Shown: piece after piece, positions 1-6,739 of the stretch | Layout: every line of letters begins with the position of its first letter | How positions within the stretch are numbered: the first letter of the stretch is position 1 | Virus record (IMG/VR): IMGVR_UViG_3300042924_000328 | Location: 1 to 23,846 of that record | DNA from: a virus | Reading direction: 5' to 3' (one strand) | Length of the DNA: 23,846 nucleotides | The notes under the pieces: model-generated | The model's input: only the letters and a program-made list of their open reading frames with translations | Told to the model about the DNA's origin: nothing | The model's database searches: none | Position numbers and translations under genes: made by a program

Positions 1-1383
1 CCCATTACACGCAAGTACAAGTGGCCGGGCAGGTACAAGCCCATGCAACACCAGATCGAGACGGCAGCGTTCTTGACCATGCACCGCAAGTCGTTTGTGT
101 TCTCCGAACCCGGCACTGGTAAGACGCTTGCTGCACTGTGGGCGGCGGACTACTTGATGCAGATCGGTCATGTACGTAGAGTGCTGATCTTGTGCCCGCT
201 GTCCATCATGCAGTCCGCATGGTTAGCAGACTTAAGCAACAGCATCATCCATCGCTCTGCCATCGTCGCTCACCACACGCAGGCTAGTCGGCGCATTGAG
301 ATGATTCAACAGGACTACGAGTTCGTCATCACAAACTACGAGGGGTTGAACCTGATAGCCGATGAGATCAATGCTGATGGGCGCTTTGATCTGGTGATTG
401 TGGATGAAGCCAACGCATACAAGACCGTAACCACACGCAGATGGAAGTCATTGAAGTCAATCATCAAACCAAACACACACGTATGGATGATGACGGGTAC
501 TCCAGCATCGCAGTCGCCAGCAGATGCGTATGGCTTGGCCAAGATCGTGAACCCTGACGGTGTGCCCAACTTCTACACAGCATGGCGCGACAAGGTGATG
601 AACAAGATCACGCTATACAAGTGGGCACCAAAAGCCAACGCTGCTGATCTGGTACACGAAGCACTGCAACCAGCGATACGGTTCAGCAAAGCGCAGTGCC
701 TTGACTTGCCCCCAGTGCTGACAACCACACGCGAAGTGCCACTCACACCACAGCAAGCCAAGTACTACACGATGCTCAAAGACCGCATGCTGGTGCAAGC
801 CGCAGGCGAGACGATCAGCGCAGTCAACGCTGCCGCTGGTGTATCAAAGTTGTTGCAGATCAGTTGCGGCGCTGTGTACACAGATGACAAAGAAGTTGTC
901 GAGTTCGATGCTGCCCCGCGCTTGGGTGTGTTGGAAGAAATACTGGATGAGACAGATCGCAAGGTCATCATCTTCGCGTTGTTCCGCTCCAGCATCGACA
1001 GCATCCAGACGCACCTGACAAAGAAGAATATTCCCAACGAGTGCATACATGGTGGAGTCACACCAAACAAACGCGCAGACATCATCCACAGATTCCAGCA
1101 TGAGAAGGAGCCAAGGGTGCTGGTCATGCAACCACAAGCTACGGCACACGGGATTACCCTGACTGCTGCGGATACCGTGGTTTTCTTTGGGCCATTGATG
1201 AGCGTGGAGCAGTACATCCAGTGCATTGCACGGGCTGACCGCAAGGGGCAGAACTCAGACAAAGTTACTGTTATCCACATCCAAGGCTCGCCAATTGAAA
1301 AGAAAATGTTCAAAGCATTGGAGGCTAAGGTAAGTGATAACTCACTTCTTACCCAGATGTTTGAGATAGAAATAAATTCTTGA
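1..1383 (+). CDS. SNF2-family DNA helicase/ATPase, 5' partial
   Basis: The frame is open from base 1; the codons before the ATG at 43 read as helicase sequence (KPMQHQ, a Q-motif-like stretch), so the true start lies outside the window. Numbering from that Met, the Walker A motif is EPGTGKT (22-28), motif II is DEAN (121-124) in place of the usual DEAH/DEGH, motif III is MTGTP (150-154), and motif VI is ARADRKGQ near base 1230-1250. The length and motif order fit the two RecA-like lobes of small phage SNF2-type helicases. Such proteins are superfamily 2 ATPases that translocate on or remodel DNA; in phages they usually sit in replication/recombination operons, as here. The gene ends 70 bp before the next start, with no clear terminator between. 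Family assignment is strong; the exact role in this phage is inferred. Confidence 0.93.
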   Translation, partial: PITRKYKWPGRYKPMQHQIETAAFLTMHRKSFVFSEPGTGKTLAALWAADYLMQIGHVRRVLILCPLSIMQSAWLADLSNSIIHRSAIVAHHTQASRRIEMIQQDYEFVITNYEGLNLIADEINADGRFDLVIVDEANAYKTVTTRRWKSLKSIIKPNTHVWMMTGTPASQSPADAYGLAKIVNPDGVPNFYTAWRDKVMNKITLYKWAPKANAADLVHEALQPAIRFSKAQCLDLPPVLTTTREVPLTPQQAKYYTMLKDRMLVQAAGETISAVNAAAGVSKLLQISCGAVYTDDKEVVEFDAAPRLGVLEEILDETDRKVIIFALFRSSIDSIQTHLTKKNIPNECIHGGVTPNKRADIIHRFQHEKEPRVLVMQPQATAHGITLTAADTVVFFGPLMSVEQYIQCIARADRKGQNSDKVTVIHIQGSPIEKKMFKALEAKVSDNSLLTQMFEIEINS

Positions 1384-1453
1384 AAGGAGTTGCAAAACAA
1401 AATTTATTGTGTAACATGTCAAACCTTAGACAAACAAAAACAGGAGAAGCATA

Positions 1454-1858
1454 GTGACTGAAGAACAAGTACCGTTCGATAAGTTGGTGAAGATTTACCG
1501 CAAGATGAAGCTGGAGATCGACACCCTGACACAAGAGTACGACACCAAGGTGGAGTTACTCAAAGCGCAACAAGATGAAATCAAGTTCGCTATCAAAGAC
1601 CAGATGAAGGCACTGGGTGTCTCATCTGTAAAGAGTCCCTTCGGGACTGTATCCATGATGACAAAGACGCGTTACAACACGCAGGACTGGTCGTCGTTCA
1701 AGGAATTCATCCTTGAGCACGCGGCTGTTGATCTGCTGGAGAAGCGCATCGCTCAAACCAACATGGCGCAGTTCCTTGAAGAGAACCCGGGGGTAGTACC
1801 GCCGGGACTGAATTCAAACACTGAGTTTGAAATTCGTATCACCAAACCAACCAAGTGA
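1454..1858 (+). CDS. Small phage DNA-metabolism protein, coiled-coil N-terminus
   Basis: A 134-residue protein starting at GTG, chosen because an AGGAG ribosome binding site lies 7 bases upstream (1442-1446). Residues 8-52 are heptad-rich and probably form a coiled coil. The C-terminal half has a compact pattern (about 62-130) including the segment LLEKRIAQTN and a PPG turn (116-118). I recognise this only as the type of unnamed protein that often precedes the ssDNA-binding protein in phage replication operons; no catalytic motif is visible. Its stop codon comes 7 bases before the next gene's ATG, so the two are probably co-translated. A role in replication or recombination is inferred from context only. 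Confidence 0.8.
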   Translation: MTEEQVPFDKLVKIYRKMKLEIDTLTQEYDTKVELLKAQQDEIKFAIKDQMKALGVSSVKSPFGTVSMMTKTRYNTQDWSSFKEFILEHAAVDLLEKRIAQTNMAQFLEENPGVVPPGLNSNTEFEIRITKPTK

Positions 1859-1865
1859 GTTTTAT

Positions 1866-2834
1866 ATGTCAAACATAACGCTTTTCTCGTCCGCAAACGT
1901 ACCTGCATTCGCTCGTAACAACGAACTGTCCGACACAGCCAGAGCCTTAACAGGCGGCAGCGTCTCCAACACCAAGCGCATCTCTATCAAAGGCGGCGTG
2001 TTCCGTCTTTTAGCTGGTGGCAAGGAAGTTGCAGCAATTGATGACCGCCATCTGGAAGTCGTCATTGTGAAAGCTGCCCCCAAACTCAGCCGCATTTTCT
2101 ACGCTGCTCAGTACGATGCCGAAAACATTGTTCCCCCTGATTGCTGGAGTAATGATGGCGAACACCCTGATGCTTCCGCGCAAAACAGGCAAGCTGAAAC
2201 CTGCATGGCCTGCCCACAAAACATTGCAGGGTCTGGTCAAAACAATAGCCGTGCTTGCCGCTTCCAACAGCGCTTGGCCGTTGTGCTGGCCGACAACATT
2301 GCTGGGGATGTGATGCAGTTGACCCTGCCTGCCACTTCGGTGTTCGGTAAAGAAGAAGGCGACAAGCGTGCGTTACAAGCTTATGCACGTTACTTGGCAG
2401 TGCAGAACCCTCCTGTGAATCCTGAGCAGATCGTCACCGAGATGCGCTTCGATACTAAGGCTGAGTCCCCCAAACTGTTCTTCAAGCCCGTGCGTTGGTT
2501 AAATGACGAAGAGAACGAAGTTGCTAAGGAGCACGCCGCTAGTACTGTTGCACAACGTGCCATCGTCATGACTGTCGCCCAAAGCGATGGCGTGAAGAAC
2601 AACGCGCCAAAGATGGCAATCTCCGGCACACGCCCTATGGGTGACTTGACCAAAGAGGAAGACGCACCTGCCTACGAGCCGATTGCTGAGAAGGCTGAGA
2701 AAGCCAAGAAAGCAAAGCCTGTGGTCGATGCTGAAGACGAACCCGAAGTTCGCAAGGACGCTGCCAAGGCTTCAGCCGTGCCTGCCAAGAAAGGCAAGTT
2801 GGCTGATCTGGTGTCTGAGTGGGATGACGAGTAA
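1866..2834 (+). CDS. Probable phage ssDNA-binding protein with Cys cluster and acidic tail
   Basis: 322 residues from the ATG at 1866. An in-frame ATG at 1827 lies inside the preceding gene, so the later start is preferred although its ribosome binding site is weak. A four-Cys set, C93, C113, C116 and C131, could bind zinc. After about residue 260 the chain becomes Lys/Ala/Glu-rich and disordered, ending in SEWDDE. A basic/acidic linker with an acidic aromatic-containing tip is the hallmark of ssDNA-binding proteins such as T7 gp2.5 and bacterial SSB, where it recruits other replication proteins. The position between helicase and primase genes agrees. I cannot recognise an OB fold by eye, so the assignment rests on the tail, the Cys motif and context. 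Confidence 0.72.
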   Translation: MSNITLFSSANVPAFARNNELSDTARALTGGSVSNTKRISIKGGVFRLLAGGKEVAAIDDRHLEVVIVKAAPKLSRIFYAAQYDAENIVPPDCWSNDGEHPDASAQNRQAETCMACPQNIAGSGQNNSRACRFQQRLAVVLADNIAGDVMQLTLPATSVFGKEEGDKRALQAYARYLAVQNPPVNPEQIVTEMRFDTKAESPKLFFKPVRWLNDEENEVAKEHAASTVAQRAIVMTVAQSDGVKNNAPKMAISGTRPMGDLTKEEDAPAYEPIAEKAEKAKKAKPVVDAEDEPEVRKDAAKASAVPAKKGKLADLVSEWDDE

Positions 2835-2841
2835 TTGAGTC

Positions 2842-2913
2842 GGGGGGAAAGCGGATGCTGTGCTCTTGGGGGGTTCCCCGCGAGAGGCCAACGACAGTGC
2901 AGCGAGTACCCCC
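2842..2913 (+). promoter_or_regulatory. Structured intergenic leader, possible RNA element
   Basis: The 95-base gap between the ssDNA-binding-type gene and the next gene is GC-rich and can fold. A hairpin pairs CTCTTGGGG (2863-2871) with CCCCGCGAG (2876-2884) around a GGTT loop, 8 of 9 positions pairing with one G-U. Flanking it, GCTGT (2857-2861) can pair with GCAGC (2899-2903) and GGGGG (2842-2846) with CCCCC (2909-2913), making a nested structure ending shortly before the AGGAG at 2919-2923. There is no T tract, so it is not a simple terminator. It may be a translational control or RNA processing site; function unknown. Confidence 0.35.
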
Positions 2914-2929
2914 ACCTTCAGGAGAAACA

Positions 2930-3268
2930 ATGAGCACATTCGGAACAAACCCACACATACTGCACAGGGCAGACAGCTCTGACACAAGCGTAGCAGCCGC
3001 ATACGAAGTCGACACTACGCGCCTTGAGGGGTTGGTGTACTCCACCATCCACCGCTTCGGTGACCGTGGCTGCATCAGTGACGAGGTGCGTGCGCTTTAT
3101 CCTGAATACCCTTACTCATCCATCACAGCGCGGTATCGTGCGTTGCTGGACAAAGGTTTTATTGAAGACACCGGCGAGCGCCGTCAAGGCAAGTCCGGTA
3201 AAAACCAGCGCGTTATGCGCGCTATCTTTAGAGAGAAAGAAGATGGCCTACTCACAAAAAACCATTGA
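2930..3268 (+). CDS. Small winged-helix DNA-binding protein
   Basis: 112 residues from the ATG at 2930, which has an AGGAG at 2919-2923; an in-frame ATG at 2855 lies in the structured leader and has no comparable ribosome binding site. Residues 32-100 look like a winged helix: a first helix (LEGLVYSTI), a short turn with GCISDEVRA, a recognition-type helix SSITARYRALLDKG (63-76), then a basic wing with ERRQGKSGKNQR (83-94). This layout is common in small phage regulators or replication accessory proteins. The 3' end overlaps the next gene by 26 bases. It could be a transcription regulator of this operon or an origin-binding factor; I cannot distinguish these. Confidence 0.78.
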   Translation: MSTFGTNPHILHRADSSDTSVAAAYEVDTTRLEGLVYSTIHRFGDRGCISDEVRALYPEYPYSSITARYRALLDKGFIEDTGERRQGKSGKNQRVMRAIFREKEDGLLTKNH

Positions 3269-3521
3269 CGCAATCATGCGTGCCCCAAAGACTCAAGGCA
3301 ATCAGCTTGGGCGTTGGGCAGCGCATCTCAACTTTTCAGTTGTGCGTATTGCAAAAGCATTGGGCGTGTCACGGCAGACTGTTTATAACTGGTTTGAAGG
3401 CGGTGAGATTTTTGTTGCCTACGAACACCGAGTTGAAACAATGCTCACGTTCTTGAAGAATTCCAAAACAGCAGATGAAGCATGGAGAAAAATATGTCAG
3501 CACTACGGCCTCGCACCTTAA
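3243..3521 (+). CDS. Small helix-turn-helix protein
   Basis: 92 residues. The start at 3243 is chosen because an AGAGAAAGAAG purine run lies just upstream and the protein sense begins there; the frame is open further upstream only as a shadow of the previous gene. Residues about 33-52 (VRIAKALGVSRQTVYNWFEG) form a clear helix-turn-helix of the Cro/C1-like kind, the SRQTVYNW part being the recognition helix. Its 5' end overlaps the winged-helix gene and its 3' end overlaps the next small gene, so three small proteins are translated as a compact block. A Cro-like regulator or DNA-bending accessory protein is plausible. Confidence 0.78.
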   Translation: MAYSQKTIDAIMRAPKTQGNQLGRWAAHLNFSVVRIAKALGVSRQTVYNWFEGGEIFVAYEHRVETMLTFLKNSKTADEAWRKICQHYGLAP

Positions 3522-3682
3522 GCAATCAAGAACTCATCAAATACTTTGCCATGTATGTGGACGACAACCCGATGGGTGCACCACTGGATTGGCAGATTGA
3601 ATTGCTGCGCCGCTTCATTGCAGTAGCACCAGAAAAAGAACACCCTCCGCACGACGACGCACAACTCGACCTGTTCAAATAA
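3494..3682 (+). CDS. 62-residue protein with C-terminal sliding-clamp-binding motif
   Basis: The ATG at 3494 is preferred over the in-frame ATG at 3482 because GGAG (3484-3487) sits six bases before it. The protein is mostly helical in character (LSNQELIKYF..., DWQIELLRRFIAV) followed by a charged linker (EKEHPPHDDA) and the C-terminal end QLDLFK. QL(S/D)LF is the consensus peptide by which bacterial proteins dock in the hydrophobic pocket of the DNA polymerase III beta sliding clamp; here it sits at the extreme C-terminus after a flexible linker, as in many clamp binders. The gene lies directly before the primase-helicase. The family is not recognised; clamp binding is inferred from the motif. 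It could recruit the host replisome or inhibit host replication. Confidence 0.75.
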   Translation: MSALRPRTLSNQELIKYFAMYVDDNPMGAPLDWQIELLRRFIAVAPEKEHPPHDDAQLDLFK

Positions 3683-3699
3683 CCCAACCGAGGATACAC

Positions 3700-6591
3700 A
3701 TGAACCCGCTTGAATTTCTAGCGGTTGTTTTGCCGTCCCCGGATAATGGGTTGTACTGTGCGGCAGAGCTAACTACAAAAAAGAAGGAGCACAATTTTGT
3801 TGAACATCTGGAGGAATTACCCGAAGCCGTAGCCAAGTGGGGCGACAAGAAAGACATTTACTTCGCACTATCCACGTTTGAGAACAAAGGCAAGCGCACA
3901 GCCGAGAACGCACGGTTCATCCGGTCGCTGTTCATTGACATGGATGGCTACGACACCAAGAAGGCAGCGGCAATGTCGCTCAACGATTTCATGGTCAAGA
4001 CTGGGCTGGACTTGCTTGGCACACCGTACATTGTGGACTCAGGCGGTGGCTTGCACTGCTACTGGCCGTTCACAAAGGATATACCTGTTACTGAGTGGAA
4101 ACCGGTTGCTGAGAACTTCAAGCGCCTGTGCAGACAAGAAAACATGAGTATTGACATGACGGTGACTGCGGACTCTGCCCGAGTACTGCGCTTCCCCGGC
4201 ACGTTCAACAACAAAGAGAAATACGCTGCGCCGCGACCGGTGCGCATACTAGCCGAGGGCGACACGTTTGATTTCGATGACTTGGCCAACCACATTGAGA
4301 GCCAGCTTCGATCATTGCCGATGCTTCCGCGCCAGCAGAACACAACCCTCGCACTGCCCGGCCAACGCCCTGACGCACCACACACGCCCACCACCGTCAA
4401 GCTGTTTGAGAACAGCGTCACGTTGTTCAAGAACATCTACAAGAAGACCAAGGATGGCGCAGGCTGTGAGCAGCTTCGGCACTACGCTGAGAACGCAACC
4501 GATGATGGCATGGAGCCGTTGTGGCGTGGATGGTTGAGCATTGCACAGAAGTGCACCGATGGCGAGAAGGCCGTGATCTGGTTGTCTGACCTGCACCCAT
4601 ACCCACACGAGCGCATGCACCAGAAGTTGGCTGAGATCAAAGGGCCATACCCATGCGTGAAGTTTGACTCAGAGAACCCCGGCATCTGTGACGGGTGTCT
4701 GCACAGGGGCAAGATCACAAACCCACTGGCGCTTGGACGTGAGACCGCCGTGGTAACCGCTGAGACTGCGCTTGCACTACCAGCAGAGGATGGGCAAGAA
4801 ATAAAAAAAGTCATCCGCCCTGAAGCACCAAAGGGTTATGCGTACGGTGTTCGGGGCGGTGTGTTCATGGAGAAGGAAGACACAGACGCTACAGGCAACG
4901 TGACGAAACGTCAGATCATGTTGCTACCCTACGACTTGTTTCCTGTGGACATCTTGAACCATAACGGTGAACATCTTGTGCACATGATGGCTGTGCGGGA
5001 CTACAAGGTGCAGCCCATATCTTTTGCACAGAAGGCCGTGGTCAGCAAAGACGAGACAGTCAAAGCGCTGGCACAGCAGAACGTGATGTCCAGCTTTGGC
5101 TCGGGCAACGACAAGAATCTGTACGACTACGTACGGGCTTGCGTAGAGAAGATGAGCAGTGAGAAGAAACCAATTGAAGTGCCCGACAACTGCGGCTGGC
5201 AACCCAATGGCACTTTTGTGTGGGGCGGCAAGATTTACGCACCCAACAAAGAAGCCATTGAAGTGCCCATGCCCGGTCTTGAGAACATCACAATGAACTC
5301 CAAGCCCACCGGAACGCTGGAGGATTGGCGCAAGTTTATTGAGCTGCTGGTGCGAAGAAAGCTTTGGGATCACTTGGCCGTCATCCTGATCGGCGCTGGC
5401 TCACCATTGATGCGCTTCACAGGGCTACACGGTTTGACCATTCACTGTGCCTCGACCGACTCCGGTACTGGCAAGTCGCTGGCGCTTGAAGGTGCGGCAT
5501 CCATCTGGGGTCACCCCGTGCACTACCGTACAGGTGCTGGCACTTCCGCTGTTGCAATGCAGCAGCGACTTGGTTTACTGCACAGCAACCCACTTATCAC
5601 GGACGAGATCACCAGCAGGAACCGTGAGGGGTTTGAATGGTTTCCTGCGTTCCTGCTTAGTATGACCGAGGGTCGCGGCAAAGAGCGCATGGAGTCTGGT
5701 GCAAACAAAGAACGCTTAAACTTGTCTACATGGTCAGCGATGGCGATCATGTCATCAAACACCCACGTCGTGGACAACTTGACTGGCCTTCGCAAGCATG
5801 CTGCCGAAGGTGAGCTTCGCCGCGTGATTGAGTACATCATGGACGACAAGTTGGAGTGGGATGCTGATGAGATTGAAATCATCAAGTCTTTGCGCAACAA
5901 CTACGCAGTGGCAGGCGCTATGCTGGTGCAGTACATGGTTGACAACATCGAGATGGTTGGGACGTTGGTAAAACAAACTGTTCGCCAGATGTACACCGAG
6001 TACCGTGCGCCCAACGATGAAAGGTTCTGGATGGCTGGCGTGGGGTGCGCTATAGCTGCTGGTATTTTGATGAACAACGAACACGCTAAGATTGCCGAGT
6101 TCCCGCTGGTTGAAGTGATCGAGAGTTTTCGTAAGCGTATCAATCACCAGCGCGGCTGTATCAAAGGTAGCTACCGCACAGCCGAAGACGTGCTCAACGC
6201 ATTTGTGCAAGAGTATCAGGGCAAGTTTGTGGTGGTCAAGTACGGTGCTCAAGCTGGCCCACTGGCGCATCTTGGCGATGGTTCAATGGTGGACAGAAAC
6301 ACGACACGAGCCGAAGTCATGGGGCGTGTGGAGCACGGTGTCACAGCAGGGCATGTGGACTTCTTCATTGAAGAGCGTCTGTTGAAATCGTTTTGCTCAA
6401 ACATGAGTTTTGGGTATTCCAACTTGGTGCGGCAGTTGAAGGACTTGTTCTCAGTGTCCTATGTCCAGAAGAAAGACATGATGTCCAAGACCAGTGCACC
6501 GCCGATGAGAGTGTCGGCCATACACATCAGCCGAAAGATAACGGACACAGATGAAGCAATTATTAATCCGCTATCCTTGGAAGGGTCTTGA
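3700..6591 (+). CDS. Primase-helicase: AEP-type primase fused to DUF927-like ATPase
   Basis: 963 residues, ATG preceded by GAGGA. The N-terminal part resembles an archaeo-eukaryotic (AEP) primase-polymerase: DMD at 80-82 supplies the metal-binding acidic pair, SGGGLHCYW (114-122) is the sGxGxH motif, and RVLRFPGTFN (161-170) carries conserved basic residues. A linker follows with C285, C319, C330, C333 and H335, a zinc- or FeS-binding cluster typical of these fusions. The C-terminal half is a helicase-type ATPase of the DUF927/superfamily 3-like kind: Walker A SGTGKS (588-593), Walker B ITDE (D635, E636) and a sensor-1 Asn, N687. It likely unwinds the fork and lays primers. Its 3' end is overlapped by 41 bases by the next gene. 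Domain identity is strong; polymerase activity beyond priming is unknown. Confidence 0.9.
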   Translation: MNPLEFLAVVLPSPDNGLYCAAELTTKKKEHNFVEHLEELPEAVAKWGDKKDIYFALSTFENKGKRTAENARFIRSLFIDMDGYDTKKAAAMSLNDFMVKTGLDLLGTPYIVDSGGGLHCYWPFTKDIPVTEWKPVAENFKRLCRQENMSIDMTVTADSARVLRFPGTFNNKEKYAAPRPVRILAEGDTFDFDDLANHIESQLRSLPMLPRQQNTTLALPGQRPDAPHTPTTVKLFENSVTLFKNIYKKTKDGAGCEQLRHYAENATDDGMEPLWRGWLSIAQKCTDGEKAVIWLSDLHPYPHERMHQKLAEIKGPYPCVKFDSENPGICDGCLHRGKITNPLALGRETAVVTAETALALPAEDGQEIKKVIRPEAPKGYAYGVRGGVFMEKEDTDATGNVTKRQIMLLPYDLFPVDILNHNGEHLVHMMAVRDYKVQPISFAQKAVVSKDETVKALAQQNVMSSFGSGNDKNLYDYVRACVEKMSSEKKPIEVPDNCGWQPNGTFVWGGKIYAPNKEAIEVPMPGLENITMNSKPTGTLEDWRKFIELLVRRKLWDHLAVILIGAGSPLMRFTGLHGLTIHCASTDSGTGKSLALEGAASIWGHPVHYRTGAGTSAVAMQQRLGLLHSNPLITDEITSRNREGFEWFPAFLLSMTEGRGKERMESGANKERLNLSTWSAMAIMSSNTHVVDNLTGLRKHAAEGELRRVIEYIMDDKLEWDADEIEIIKSLRNNYAVAGAMLVQYMVDNIEMVGTLVKQTVRQMYTEYRAPNDERFWMAGVGCAIAAGILMNNEHAKIAEFPLVEVIESFRKRINHQRGCIKGSYRTAEDVLNAFVQEYQGKFVVVKYGAQAGPLAHLGDGSMVDRNTTRAEVMGRVEHGVTAGHVDFFIEERLLKSFCSNMSFGYSNLVRQLKDLFSVSYVQKKDMMSKTSAPPMRVSAIHISRKITDTDEAIINPLSLEGS

Positions 6592-6739
6592 AAAGGGGCA
6601 GGGGTTCTTTGTACCCTGCCTCGACACGGCTGAGATAAAACGTGAAGGTTTGAACAAGGCGCTGTCCTTGCGCCTGTTCGATGCCCGAGCCACCCCGTGT
6701 ATACGAGATGGACTTATTGGGGTATGGTTTTATCGGTAG
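6551..6739 (+). CDS. 62-residue small phage protein, last gene of the + operon
   Basis: It starts inside the 3' end of the primase-helicase gene (41-base overlap) and ends at a TAG immediately followed by a strong terminator hairpin (6740-6776). The reading has protein-like texture: a basic amphipathic start (MKQLLIRYPWKGL), then GQGFFVPCLD (16-25), a helix with EIKREGLNKAL (28-38), and a hydrophobic end GLIGVWFYR (54-62). I believe similar short proteins with a G-FFVP core occur after replication genes in other phages, but I cannot name a family. The ribosome binding site is weak (CGGAC), suggesting coupling to the upstream gene. Function unknown. Confidence 0.68.
   Translation: MKQLLIRYPWKGLEKGQGFFVPCLDTAEIKREGLNKALSLRLFDARATPCIRDGLIGVWFYR
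6591..6620 (-). terminator. Candidate rho-independent terminator of the - strand operon
   Basis: On the - strand, GGCAGGG (6620-6614) and CCCTGCC (6603-6597) form a perfect 7-bp stem with a 10-base loop. It is followed by CC and TTTT (6594-6591). It lies about 94 bases past the stop of the 2530-residue gene and inside the opposing 62-residue gene. The T tract is short, so strength is uncertain. Confidence 0.4.

Noticed and set aside
765-1400. A 211-codon frame antisense to the SNF2 helicase gene
   Set aside because: The sense strand carries all helicase motifs and the antisense product has a Cys/Ser/Met-rich, non-protein-like composition; it is a shadow frame.
1390-1417. Possible sigma70-type promoter (TTGCAA, 16-base spacer, TAACAT) in the gap after the SNF2 gene
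   Set aside because: Each box matches only four of six consensus positions and the AT-rich gap would give such matches by chance.
1416-1454. A 12-codon ATG frame ending TAG that overlaps the next gene's GTG
   Set aside because: No ribosome binding site at a workable distance; too short to support as a leader peptide.
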